From assembly GCA_039030075.1 (NCBI GenBank), contig JBCCEW010000032.1, positions 1 to 57,176 on the forward strand: a stretch of 57,176 bases of DNA, in the 5' to 3' direction. Positions 47,893 to 56,547 of the stretch are shown in pieces. The notes under the pieces are model-generated. The model had not been told where the DNA came from and made no database searches. It saw nothing but the letters and a program-made list of their open reading frames with translations. How positions within the stretch are numbered: the stretch's first letter is position 1; each line of letters starts with the position of its first letter. Position numbers and translations under genes: made by a program. The DNA comes from Myxococcota bacterium. GTDB taxonomy: Bacteria > Myxococcota_A > UBA9160 > SMWR01.

Positions 47893-48657
47893 TCATGCTT
47901 GCACCCCCTCCGTCGCCTGGATTCCCAGGTCGTGGAGGAGTGGGGTCAAATCGCGATAGGTCGCCTCGCAGGGCGGGCCGTCGGCGTAGTGAAGCCACGG
48001 AGACGGTCCGTTGCGAAACAGGGTGGAGCTGCGTGTGCCGTAGGGGCCCGCGTGAACGCAGGTGGCGTCGAGGCCGTCACCGGTGTGAGCGCGGCAGAGG
48101 TCCGCCAACCGCTCGGGGCCGGCGTCGCCCTCGGCCGCGACCGCGTCGACTTCGCGCCGCAGGCGATCGAGCTTCTGGGAGGGTTCGTCGGGGTGGACGT
48201 TCCCCACGACGTGGGCGCCGGGCGCGAGCGGGCGATGCTCGGGCCGATCGGCGTAGGTGATCCAGTGGGCGCTCTCGCCGTCGGCGAGGAAGAGATTGAA
48301 GGGGTTGTAGGTCGCCTCGGGCAGGTCGGCGAAGCGCTTCGCGGCCTCGGCCGCGGTGGGCTGGGCCAGGGCATCCATCACCAGCAGGCCTCGCGAGCGG
48401 CGGTTCGGATCGGGCTCGGTAACCCGGCGATTCGTGATCGCGGTGAACAAGCCGTGCGCATTCACACCCAGCCACGTCCCACCCGCCCGCAGATCCCGCG
48501 GGGCCACCACGCTCGCTGCGTCGGCGGTGTGATCGGTGGGCGTGAGAGTGCGCAGGGCCGGTCCCTCCGTGGGGCGCTCGTGGAATTCGTCCCGGTTGGC
48601 TGCGACGACCAGCGGAGCTCCCGCGAGGCATCGGTGGAAGGCGATCAGTGTGCACAT
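47893..48657 (-). CDS. NRDE family protein (TANGO2-like)
   Basis: The 254-residue protein begins MCTLIAFHRCLAGAPLVVAANRDEFHERP, containing the ANRDE motif that names the family, with Cys2 as possible NTN-type nucleophile. GGTWLGVNAHGLFTAITNRR and the C-terminal RSSTLFR are typical. The eukaryotic relative TANGO2 is linked to lipid and heme handling; the bacterial function is not known. It is the first gene of a two-gene operon with the Cys-rich protein, ended by the terminator at 47506. Confidence 0.88.
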   Translation of the reverse strand: MCTLIAFHRCLAGAPLVVAANRDEFHERPTEGPALRTLTPTDHTADAASVVAPRDLRAGGTWLGVNAHGLFTAITNRRVTEPDPNRRSRGLLVMDALAQPTAAEAAKRFADLPEATYNPFNLFLADGESAHWITYADRPEHRPLAPGAHVVGNVHPDEPSQKLDRLRREVDAVAAEGDAGPERLADLCRAHTGDGLDATCVHAGPYGTRSSTLFRNGPSPWLHYADGPPCEATYRDLTPLLHDLGIQATEGVQA

Positions 48658-48827
48658 CCAGCGATCCGAGGCGTTCGGGACGACAACCGGCCGAGGTTTC
48701 CGGGGGCCGCGAGCGCGAGGCGCCGGCTCGGGCGAGTCGGGGAAAGTAGCGGAAATGTGGAGGTTTCGCCACTACACCGACACGAACGAGAACACGTTCC
48801 CTTAGTGGCGGGCGAGGCTCGAAAGGC

Positions 48828-50177
48828 TCAGGACGCCACGAGGCGAAGGTTGGCCTCTTCGGGTCCTTCCTCTTCCACGTCTTCGGTGTCCCAGCCCTGG
48901 GCGACGCGCGCCCGGGCAGCGCGCCGCTGCGCCGCGGCGCGGTCGAGGCCCAGGCCGTAGCGCCCGAAGACCGCCTCGAGCTGGTCGTAGTTCTGCTCGA
49001 TCGTCGATCGGACCGACTCGAACCCCTGCTGGACCGCCGTCGCACGCCGCCACACCGCCATCGGGTTCGTCGAGAAGTAGTCGGCGTCGTTCTCGCGCGG
49101 CTCGAGCAGCACGATGTCGCCCTGGAAGCGGTCGTCGGCGAGATAGCGCTGGACGCCGAGCTTGAGGCGCGAGTGCAGCAGGGTGCGGAAGACCTGATTG
49201 ATGATCGCCTTGAGCCCGCGATCGGCGAGGTAGCGCCCTTCGGCGAACGACTGGGAGTCCTCCTCCTCGTCGTCGATGCGGTTCAGGAAGGGGCGGAACG
49301 GGTTGTAACAGATGATCAGGTCGGCGCCCTTCTCGATCGCGACGTCGATGTTCGCCGTGTGGCGGACACCACCGTCGACGTAGTCGACGCCGTTCAGGCG
49401 CGCCGGCTTGTAGAAGATCGGCAGAGCGCTCGATGCCTGGACGGCCTGCGAGATGGTGAGCTCGCTGTTCTCGTCGGCCCCGAAGATCACGCGCTCGGCC
49501 GTGTCGAGGTCGCAGGCGGTGACGTACAGCTGCTTTCCGGTCTTCCGCACGAAGGCGCGGAAGTCGTTCGGGATCTTGATCTTCTCGAGGCTGCGACGCA
49601 GCCAGCGCTCGAGGCTGGCGTTGTCGAAGAGCCCACCGGGAATGTGGTTCGTGAGCGAGGGCACCTCGCGCTTCGGCGCGATGTGCTGGAAGAGGTGGAG
49701 GGCGATGGCCTCGGCGCTCGTGTAGTTCGGCTTGCGCGCGAAGTCCCGGAGCGGGCCCTTGAGCGCGCTGGGGAGGCCCGGCAACCCGCGCGCGAACTCC
49801 ACGCTGATGCTGGGCAGATAGGCCGCGAGGTCGTAGCTGTACTTCGCGGGACGCGTCAGCCACTCGGAGACGTTGGGCTGGTAGAAATCGATGGGACGCA
49901 GCTGGTCGAGCCGCGAGCTCGTTCCGTCGAGCACGCGCACCATCTCGTCGGGCGACACGCCGGCCGCGAGCGAGGAACCGAGGATCGCCCCTGCGGAGAT
50001 TCCGACGTAGACATCGAGATCGGTGATCTTCCGCTCGACGAGGAAGTCGTTGAGGGCCTTCAGCCCGCCGACCTTGAACGCACCGCCTGTGACGGCGCCC
50101 CCCGCGAGTACGAGGGCGACCTTGGGTTGGCGGGGGAGGCGCTTCCCCTCGCTCTTTCGGATCAGAGTCAGTCCCAA
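48828..50177 (-). CDS. Patatin-like phospholipase
   Basis: The 449-residue protein has the oxyanion segment LVLAGGAVTGGAFKVGGLKAL, the nucleophile elbow GISAG (Ser61) and the catalytic Asp in VDGGVRHTAN. These define a Ser-Asp dyad lipid acyl hydrolase. There is no signal peptide; N-terminal residues are basic (MGLTLIRKSEGKRLPRQPK). The C-terminal 150 residues are an extension with no domain I know. The start is TTG 50177 with AGGGG seven bases upstream. The true lipid target is not evident. Confidence 0.88.
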   Translation of the reverse strand: MGLTLIRKSEGKRLPRQPKVALVLAGGAVTGGAFKVGGLKALNDFLVERKITDLDVYVGISAGAILGSSLAAGVSPDEMVRVLDGTSSRLDQLRPIDFYQPNVSEWLTRPAKYSYDLAAYLPSISVEFARGLPGLPSALKGPLRDFARKPNYTSAEAIALHLFQHIAPKREVPSLTNHIPGGLFDNASLERWLRRSLEKIKIPNDFRAFVRKTGKQLYVTACDLDTAERVIFGADENSELTISQAVQASSALPIFYKPARLNGVDYVDGGVRHTANIDVAIEKGADLIICYNPFRPFLNRIDDEEEDSQSFAEGRYLADRGLKAIINQVFRTLLHSRLKLGVQRYLADDRFQGDIVLLEPRENDADYFSTNPMAVWRRATAVQQGFESVRSTIEQNYDQLEAVFGRYGLGLDRAAAQRRAARARVAQGWDTEDVEEEGPEEANLRLVAS

Positions 50178-50528
50178 TGCGAACCCCTGGCGGGAGCGTT
50201 CAGAACGAAGAATGCGGGTTCGGGGGGGAGCGTCACCTGGCGGGCAGTTTCGGCCCCATCCCTATGACGCCTTTCGCGAAGTCGCCAGTCTGACGCAGCG
50301 CGCGCAGAAAGGGAAGACCGGGAATCCGGGACAGGATCGTCGATATCGCGTAAATCGTTCAGAAATCGAAGCGTTTCCGCTCTTCCTGCGTCGGAGCGAA
50401 GCGTCCGGAAGCCGCCGCCAGCATGTCGCGTCGCGTCACATTGAGCGTGGGGATTTGAACACATGCCGATCTTTGTGGTAGGAAGGGAGTTCGCGGGAAG
50501 GGCTGTCGCTCGCCTCGGGGGTGAACCG
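50178..50528. promoter_or_regulatory. Divergent intergenic region (351 bases) with a weak promoter for the repeat lipoprotein
   Basis: This gap separates the patatin gene (minus) from the repeat lipoprotein gene (plus). The clearest signal is TTGAAC (50455-50460) and TAGGAA (50479-50484) with 18 bases between, reading plus. The minus-strand promoter is not clear. The middle is somewhat less GC-rich, with TATCGCGTAAATCG near 50345. I see no gene or strong hairpin here. Confidence 0.35.
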
Positions 50529-51908
50529 ATGACCAAGCAAGCGCTTGCGGTCGCGCTGATCGCAGCTCTCCTCTTCCTGCCCGGCACCACCGGTTGCGCC
50601 TCCTTTGGAAGCTCGGGCGGCGCCGATCCGACCGTCCAGACAGACCCGACGGCCCAAACGGATCCGACCGATCCCGCCGCGCCCGGCAACGCAGACCCCG
50701 TAGACCTCCCCGACCATCCGCCCGTGGTCGAAGCGCCGAAGAGCGGCGGCAAACCCGGTGTCAGCATGGCCACCCGCGCCCAGAGCGCGATCGAAGGCCT
50801 GGTCCTCGGCGCGGTGATCGGTGCCCAGGCCGGACCCATTGGCGCGGCCGTGGGAGCGGGAACCCTGATGCTCTACGGCGCAGTGACCGGCCGCGTTCCG
50901 CTCTCCGGCGGCCCGGCCCCGAGCAACCGGCCGCGCGACTACGAAGAACGCCGCGAAGAAGAGCTGGAGGAGGAACTCGACCGCGAGATCGAGCGTGGCG
51001 ACGACCTCGAGAGCCAGATCGAAGCCGAGCTGAAGCGCCAGGAAGTCCTCCTCGATCAGATCGAAGAGGAAGAGGCCGCGCGTCAGGCCGACGCCGAGCG
51101 CCGCTCGGCCGAGCTCTCCCAGGACACGCTGGGCAGCCGCACCGACACGCGCCAGGCCCCCGAGGCCCCGGAAGACCGCGCCCTGCCCCTCGCCATCTTC
51201 GAGAAGGAAACGCGCACCATCGAAAAGGGCGAATGGGGCAACAGCCGCGAGCTCGAAGTGATCGTGCGCAGCCTCGACGCCGACGAAGACGGCCAGCCCG
51301 AGCAGATCCGCTACTTCGACGAGAAGACCGGCGAGTTCGTGCGCAAGGAGCTGGACCGGGACTACGACGGCAAGATCGACGCCTGGCACGACTACGAGAA
51401 CGGCAACCTGGTGCGCCGGGCCCTCGACGAAGACAGCGACGGGACCGCCGACGCGTGGGAGGACTACCGCGCCGGCCGGATGGCGGCCCGCGAAGTCGAC
51501 CGTGATCACGACGGTACCCGCGATGCGTTCTACACCTTCGTCGGGGACTCGCTCGTGGAAGAGCAGCACGACGCGAACAACGACGGCGTGCCCGACCTGA
51601 TCATCAAGTACGAGGACCGCCTGCGCGTGACCCTCGACGAAGATCGGGACCGCGACGGCCGGATCGACCACTGGACGAAGTACACGATCCGGGACGGCGA
51701 GGAGATCGTCGAAACGGTACGCCGAGATACCTCGGGCGACGGCAAGGCCGACGTCTTCGAGAGCTACGACGGCAGCACCGGCAAGGCCGTGCTCGCGAAG
51801 CGCGAAGAGGATCGCAACGGCGACGGCGAGATCGACGTGACCTCGATCTACAAGAAGGGGAAGCTGGTCAAGCGCGAGATCAGCAACCCGGACCTCGTTC
51901 CGCTCTAG
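50529..51908 (+). CDS. Lipoprotein with eight Asp-rich calcium-binding-type repeats
   Basis: The 459-residue protein starts at ATG 50529, with a signal peptide whose lipobox gives Cys23. A Pro/Asp/Thr linker, a Gly-rich hydrophobic stretch (about 85-125, SAIEGLVLGAVIGAQAGPIGAAVGAG) and a charged coiled coil (about 135-195) follow. The C-terminal half is about eight repeats of roughly 24 residues with the core D-x-D-x-D-G-x-x-D, for example LDRDYDGKIDAWHDY and LDEDSDGTADAWEDY. Such D-x-D-x-D-G loops bind calcium in EF-hand-like and thrombospondin-type-3 repeats. It probably sits on the outer membrane as a structural or adhesive protein. Confidence 0.8.
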   Translation: MTKQALAVALIAALLFLPGTTGCASFGSSGGADPTVQTDPTAQTDPTDPAAPGNADPVDLPDHPPVVEAPKSGGKPGVSMATRAQSAIEGLVLGAVIGAQAGPIGAAVGAGTLMLYGAVTGRVPLSGGPAPSNRPRDYEERREEELEEELDREIERGDDLESQIEAELKRQEVLLDQIEEEEAARQADAERRSAELSQDTLGSRTDTRQAPEAPEDRALPLAIFEKETRTIEKGEWGNSRELEVIVRSLDADEDGQPEQIRYFDEKTGEFVRKELDRDYDGKIDAWHDYENGNLVRRALDEDSDGTADAWEDYRAGRMAAREVDRDHDGTRDAFYTFVGDSLVEEQHDANNDGVPDLIIKYEDRLRVTLDEDRDRDGRIDHWTKYTIRDGEEIVETVRRDTSGDGKADVFESYDGSTGKAVLAKREEDRNGDGEIDVTSIYKKGKLVKREISNPDLVPL

Positions 51909-51950
51909 CCGGCCGCGGGTGGCCCCCGCAGCCGCTCACGCCTCACCTGA

Positions 51951-53267
51951 TCACTCCGCGGTGTCGGCCTCGATCTCGAGCTGCTTGCGTTGGATCTCGC
52001 GGAAGCGCTTGATCCGGTCGCGCTCGATGTAGAGCATCAGCTCCTTGTTGCGCTCGCGGATGCGTTCGAGCTCGAGGGCGAGGCTCCGTCCGCCCTGGCC
52101 GGACGGCTCGAAGTCGAGTTCCACATCGATGTGGGTACTCGTCCCATCCGAAGCCAGCGCGGTGACGCGCACGGCGTTGCGCCCCTCGCGGACGGGCACG
52201 AAGCCCGAAAAGCGACCGTCGGGCAACAGACTGACGTCGTAGGAGACCTCGCGGGTGGTGAGGTTCGTGAAGACGACGTCCTCGATGTCGGCGAAGCTCG
52301 CCGCCTGCAGGAACGACACGATGTCTCCCGGCTTCTGGACGGGCAGGAACGTGCCTCCGGTGATCCGCGCGATCTCGGTGGCCGCGAAGGGGTTGGTGAG
52401 CGCCTTCGGTCCGAGGGCGTAGGTGTTCACAGTGACGCCGGCGCGCTCGGCGAGCCGCGCGGCCGCCACCGCCGCTTGCACGTCGCCCGGATCCGACTCG
52501 GAGCCCAGGCCGATCGGGAAGGTCGGCACACCGTCGGTGAGGAAGAGCACGAGCTTCTGGGTGCCGACCCGCGGCGCGCTGCGCGCGCCCTGGAGCCCGG
52601 CGAGTTCGGTGATCGCGAGTCGCAGACCCGCGGCGAAGTTCGTGCCACCGTACGGACCGCGGGCGAGGATCTCGGGCAAGCGCGCGCGCACGGCACCGAA
52701 GTCGTTCGTGAGCGGCACCTCGAGCCAGGCGTCTTCCTGGTCGTAGCGCTTGCGAAAGCCGGTGTCCGGATTCATCTCGCCCGAGAAGCTGATCACGCCG
52801 ACGCGAATGCGTCCCGATCCCCGTTGCCCGGCGAGAGTGGCCAACAGCGCGTCGGCAGCGCGCACCTCGGCCGCGAGGATCGCGTCGCCCGGATCCGTGG
52901 ACACCGTGCGCGCTGGATAGGTGCCCGGCGGCGCACCGCTGGTCGTGGGGTTGATGCCGACCACGCCGTCGCCGTCGACGTCCGTCCCACTGGCGGATCG
53001 CGTCGAGCCGGAGATGTCGAGCACGACCATGATGTCGAAGTCGACGGGACGACCGGCGGAAGCGACGGCCACGCCGCGGAGCGGTGCCTGGTGCACCTCG
53101 TTGCGGACGACCTCGCCCGGCTCGGGCGACTGCACGAAGATGCGCAAGGGAGCCGGCAGCGCGGGGGCGACGGGCGCTGCGGCCTGCGCATGAGCCGGCC
53201 CGGACGCGAGGAGCCCCGCGAGCAACCAGGCGCCGACGAGGGCGACGCCGCGCGCAGCGGCGCTCAT
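51951..53267 (-). CDS. Secreted von Willebrand factor A-domain protein
   Basis: The 438-residue protein has a signal peptide (cleavage after about 27, AHA-Q), a VWA domain with MIDAS motif DISGSTRS (Asp84, Ser86, Ser88), a TDGVPTF segment, and a C-terminal charged helix (about 400-430). An Asp/Gly-rich loop DVDGDGVVGINP is inserted right after the MIDAS, resembling a calcium loop. VWA domains bind proteins through a metal ion. ATG 53267 overlaps the stop of the M28-like gene (ATGA), so the two are coupled and probably act together in the envelope. Confidence 0.85.
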   Translation of the reverse strand: MSAAARGVALVGAWLLAGLLASGPAHAQAAAPVAPALPAPLRIFVQSPEPGEVVRNEVHQAPLRGVAVASAGRPVDFDIMVVLDISGSTRSASGTDVDGDGVVGINPTTSGAPPGTYPARTVSTDPGDAILAAEVRAADALLATLAGQRGSGRIRVGVISFSGEMNPDTGFRKRYDQEDAWLEVPLTNDFGAVRARLPEILARGPYGGTNFAAGLRLAITELAGLQGARSAPRVGTQKLVLFLTDGVPTFPIGLGSESDPGDVQAAVAAARLAERAGVTVNTYALGPKALTNPFAATEIARITGGTFLPVQKPGDIVSFLQAASFADIEDVVFTNLTTREVSYDVSLLPDGRFSGFVPVREGRNAVRVTALASDGTSTHIDVELDFEPSGQGGRSLALELERIRERNKELMLYIERDRIKRFREIQRKQLEIEADTAE

Positions 53268-54409
53268 GAGGTCGGCGTCGCCTCGGCGGCCGGCGTCTCT
53301 GCCGAATCCGCGTTCGAAGTGTCGGCGTCGGCGGGAGCGTCGTCCCCGGACTCGGCCGCCGCTGCCGTTTCGGTGGACGGTCGCGTCGGTTCGGGACGTA
53401 CCGAGAAGCGATCGATCTTCGCGAGGCGCGCCGCGATCGTGTCGAGCGCGTCGACGATCACCGCGCCGACGCTCGCCAGACTCTCCTCGGCGCAGTGCAT
53501 CGGCAGATCGTCTGCGGTGCCCGCGTAGACACCGGGCGCCTCCGCGCCACCGAAGGCGGTATCGGCGAGGCCCACGACGGCGCGCAGGCCGCGTTCGCGG
53601 AAGGCGGCGTGGCTCGACGTGAAACTCTCGTAGCCGGCGTGCGGCACGAAGCTCTCGGTTTCTCCGAGGCGACGGGCCGCGCGCCAGAACTCCTCGCGGT
53701 AGTTGCGATGCGAGCCGAGGTCGCGCGCGATCGCGAGCTCGGCGTCGCAGACGCGGTTGACACTGACCAGCAAGCGCACGTCGTCGAGACGTCCGCCCTG
53801 CTGCCAGGTTTCGGCGAGGGTGCGGCTGCCCCACCAGCGCGAGTTCGCCACGTCGCCTTCGCCCTGGCCGAGGCGCCCTTCCCCGTCGAGGAACACGATC
53901 TCGACCGTGTAGGGGAACTCGCGACGGGCGAGCACGCGCGCCACCTCGAGCAGGACCGCCGTACCCGACGCACCGTCGTTGGTCCCGACGAAATCGAAGC
54001 CCTCGTGACGACCGCTGTCGTAGGGGGCGACGAGCACGAAGCGGTCTGCAGACGTGCCAGGCAGCCGCGCCAGGACGTGGGTGAGCGCGACGGGGGGGAG
54101 CCCGTCGGGCGTGGCAACCGTGTCGACCGTCTCGACGGGAACGCCGTAGCGCTCCAGGTAGTCGCGGATGCGGCGCCGGGCCGCCTCGGCTGCGTCCGAG
54201 CCCGGCGTTCGGGGCCCCAGAGCCGCCAGCATCTCCAGCTCGGCCCAGGCGGCGGACGCCTGGAAGTCCGCGGGCATCTCCTCGACGGGAGCCGCGGGCT
54301 CGGCAGCGTCGTCGACGGGAGACGATCCGCCCACACAGGCGCCGCAGGCCGGCAGGGCCAGGGCGAGGGTCCAGACGAGCGCGCGGGGACGGCGGAGACG
54401 GCGGGGCAA
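53264..54409 (-). CDS. M28 peptidase-fold lipoprotein with degenerate zinc site
   Basis: The 381-residue protein starts at TTG 54409 with GAAGGA upstream, and LPAC gives Cys22 as lipidation site. The M28 / glutaminyl-cyclase fold is clear from FVLVAPYDSGRHEGF, FVGTNDGASGTAVLLEVARVL and TVEIVFLDGEGRL. In active enzymes the first reads HYDS and the last DGEE; here the zinc-ligand His is Pro and the second Glu is Gly, and the later Asp region reads VSVNRVCD. The metal site is probably lost, so a binding or scaffold role is more likely than peptidase activity. The C-terminal tail (about 335-381) is low-complexity Ala/Asp/Thr. It is followed by the VWA gene with overlap. Confidence 0.82.
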   Translation of the reverse strand: MPRRLRRPRALVWTLALALPACGACVGGSSPVDDAAEPAAPVEEMPADFQASAAWAELEMLAALGPRTPGSDAAEAARRRIRDYLERYGVPVETVDTVATPDGLPPVALTHVLARLPGTSADRFVLVAPYDSGRHEGFDFVGTNDGASGTAVLLEVARVLARREFPYTVEIVFLDGEGRLGQGEGDVANSRWWGSRTLAETWQQGGRLDDVRLLVSVNRVCDAELAIARDLGSHRNYREEFWRAARRLGETESFVPHAGYESFTSSHAAFRERGLRAVVGLADTAFGGAEAPGVYAGTADDLPMHCAEESLASVGAVIVDALDTIAARLAKIDRFSVRPEPTRPSTETAAAAESGDDAPADADTSNADSAETPAAEATPTS

Positions 54410-54615
54410 GCCTCGAAATCCTTCGAAGAATCGGGGGCCTAGTCTAGCGCCACGGCCTGCCGGCGGGACCGGGATCGGGCTTGCCCGGGCGATGCCCCGA
54501 CGATCGGCGCCAGGCCACGGACCGTCCTCCCCACCCGCTCCCCGACGCGAACTGGGGGTTCCCCGAAGGGGATACGAAAAAAGTTGCGTGCTTGTGTGAC
54601 ACGAAAGGGTCTTTT

Positions 54616-54660
54616 GGGCCACTTCCTCAACAGTGGGCCCCTTCTTCGGGTGGGGCTTTT
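54616..54660 (+). terminator. Attenuator-like pair of mutually exclusive hairpins in the comM leader
   Basis: Hairpin A pairs GGGCCAC (54616-54622) with GTGGGCCC (54633-54640). Hairpin B pairs GCCCC (54637-54641) with GGGGC (54652-54656), has a C(TTCG)G cap inside, and is followed by TTTT: a terminator. A and B share 54637-54640, so only one can form, the logic of a transcription attenuator. The flanking 404-base gap (54410-54813) is otherwise gene-free and also holds a minor TCCCCGAAGGGGA dyad and an A6 tract near 54577. Confidence 0.5.
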
Positions 54661-54668
54661 CAAGAGTG

Positions 54669-54715
54669 GAAGGGCAGGATCTCGTCCTCTGCGGGATCCT
54701 GCCTTTCTTCCTTCT
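54669..54715 (+). terminator. Strong intrinsic terminator upstream of comM
   Basis: A 13-pair stem with one G-T pair (54669-54681 with 54695-54707, core GGCAGGATC/GATCCTGCC) and a 13-base loop is followed by TTCTTCCTTCT. It ends about 100 bases before ATG 54814, so it either ends a small upstream RNA or is part of a regulated comM leader. Confidence 0.7.
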
Positions 54716-54813
54716 GGAGCCCGGGATCGTTCTGCGACCCCATTTTCCCCGTCGGCCACCTCGCTGACTCGACGCCCACGCCTCTCACCCCTCGGTCCCG
54801 ACTCGAGGGAAGC

Positions 54814-56319
54814 ATGTCCAGAGTCGTCTCCGCGGCGCTCAGCGGCATCGACGGGTTCGGCGTGGAAGTCGAGGTGCGGATCAGCTCGCAGCTTCCGCGC
54901 GTCGAGATCTTCGGCTTGCCCAGCGCGGCCGTGCGCGAGAGTGCCGCTCGGGTGCGGGCGGCGCTCGTCGCCGCCGGTGAGAAGTTCCCCGACCGGCGCG
55001 TGACGATCCATCTGGCCCCCGCCGATCGGCGCAAGAGCGGGGCGAGCCTCGACCTCGCGATCGCCGTCGGTCTGCTCGCGGCGGCCGGACAACTCGAAGC
55101 GCCGGCGCTCGAAGGCGTGGGGTTCCTCGGCGAGCTCGCCCTCGATGGACGCCTGCGTCCCGCGCGCGGTGCCCTGGCGCTCGCCCTCGGTGCACGTGCT
55201 GCGGGCTGCCACACGCTGATCGCACCGGGCGCGAGCGCCCGCGAAGCGGCATTGGCGTCCGGGCTGCGGGTGCTCGGGGCCGAAGACCTCGCGACGACGC
55301 TGGCGCATCTGCGTGGGGGCGAGCCGCTGTGCGAGATCGGCCCGGCGCCCTTCGATGCAGCAGCGACCCACGTCCCCGACCTGGCCGACGTGCGCGGCCA
55401 GACCGTGGCGAAGCGCGCGCTCGAGATCGCGGCCGCTGGAGGACACGGGGTGCTCCTCGTCGGAGCACCAGGTTCGGGGAAGACGATGCTCGCGCGTCGT
55501 CTGCCCGGCTTCCTTCCCCCGCTCTCGTGGGACGAAGCCGTCGAGGTGACCCGCATCCACGGCAGCGTCGCTCCGCTGAACGGACCCATCGCAGGACAGC
55601 GACCCTTCCGCGCTCCCCATCACACCGCGAGTCCGGCCGGTCTGATCGGAGGCGGCAGGCCGCTTCGGCCCGGCGAGGTATCGCTCGCCCATCACGGCGT
55701 GCTCTTCCTCGACGAGTTGCCCGAGTTCGATCGGCGCAGCCTCGAGTCCTTGCGACAGATCCTCGAAGAACGACGCGTCGTGCTGGTGCGCGCCGGGCAG
55801 CAGTCGGTGCTGCCCGCCGACTTCCAGCTCGTCGCTGCGGCGAACCCGTGTCCCTGCGGTTGGCTCGGAAGCGGCGTCCGCGACTGCCGCTGCGACGAGG
55901 GGCGCGTCGCGCGCTACGGGGCGCGGGTGTCGGGTCCGTTGCTCGACCGCATCGATCTGCACGTGGGGGTGCGACCTGTCCGCTGGTCGGAGTTGGGCGC
56001 GCTGCCGAGCGACGGGGACACCTCGCGCGAGGTCCGGACACGGGTCGAGCGCGCTCGGCAACGGCAAGCACACCGCGGCGCGACGAACGCGCGTCTCGAC
56101 GACGCCGGGCTCGATGCGGCGTTCGACGCAACCCCCGAAGCCCACGCGCTGCTCGGACGCGCGGTCGACGGCCTGGGCCTCTCGGCCCGGGCGGCCCGAC
56201 GGGTCCTGCGGGTCGCCCGCACCGTGGCAGACCTGGCCGGCGAAGTGCGCGTGGGGCCGCCCGCGATCGCGGAAGCCCTCGGCTACCGGGCCGCTCCCGA
56301 CGGGATCGGGACGCCGTGA
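54814..56319 (+). CDS. comM: ComM/YifB family Mg-chelatase-like ATPase
   Basis: The 501-residue AAA+ protein has an N-terminal Lon-protease-like domain (MSRVVSAALSGIDGFGVEVEV), Walker A VGAPGSGKTMLA, Walker B GVLFLDELPEF, FRAPHHTASPAGLIGGG, and a zinc-type ANPCPCGWLG with a later CRC. ComM is a helicase that promotes branch migration of incoming DNA in natural transformation. GAGGGA lies four to ten bases before ATG 54814. Other competence genes are not near. Upstream lie tandem terminator hairpins. Confidence 0.93.
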   Translation: MSRVVSAALSGIDGFGVEVEVRISSQLPRVEIFGLPSAAVRESAARVRAALVAAGEKFPDRRVTIHLAPADRRKSGASLDLAIAVGLLAAAGQLEAPALEGVGFLGELALDGRLRPARGALALALGARAAGCHTLIAPGASAREAALASGLRVLGAEDLATTLAHLRGGEPLCEIGPAPFDAAATHVPDLADVRGQTVAKRALEIAAAGGHGVLLVGAPGSGKTMLARRLPGFLPPLSWDEAVEVTRIHGSVAPLNGPIAGQRPFRAPHHTASPAGLIGGGRPLRPGEVSLAHHGVLFLDELPEFDRRSLESLRQILEERRVVLVRAGQQSVLPADFQLVAAANPCPCGWLGSGVRDCRCDEGRVARYGARVSGPLLDRIDLHVGVRPVRWSELGALPSDGDTSREVRTRVERARQRQAHRGATNARLDDAGLDAAFDATPEAHALLGRAVDGLGLSARAARRVLRVARTVADLAGEVRVGPPAIAEALGYRAAPDGIGTP

Positions 56320-56496
56320 AGCCGCCAGGAGTGCCGTATCGCGTCCCGTTCGGGCGGCCGAACGACGAAATCCGTCACTCGGGCGGCGGACGGCGCCGGC
56401 AGCGAGCACGCCGATCGCCGGCGGCGCGGCGGCAACTTCCCGCAAATACAGGGAAATTTGGAGAATCCGAACTTTTCGAGGCGGCCGGCGTCGGAC

Positions 56497-56512
56497 TGGC
56501 ACGGACTCTGCT
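56497..56512 (+). promoter_or_regulatory. Sigma-54 promoter of the 69-residue protein gene
   Basis: TGGCACGGACTCTGCT keeps the GG and GC 12 apart and the full TGGCACG; only the first T of TTGC is C. Transcription would start near 56523, giving a 25-base leader with GAAGGAG at 56535-56541 before ATG 56548. The upstream 56440-56480 stretch is unusually AT-rich for this genome and has a TTCCC/GGGAA dyad. Confidence 0.65.
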
Positions 56513-56547
56513 TTTCCATAGGGCAAGTCCGCCGAAGGAGAGCTGCC

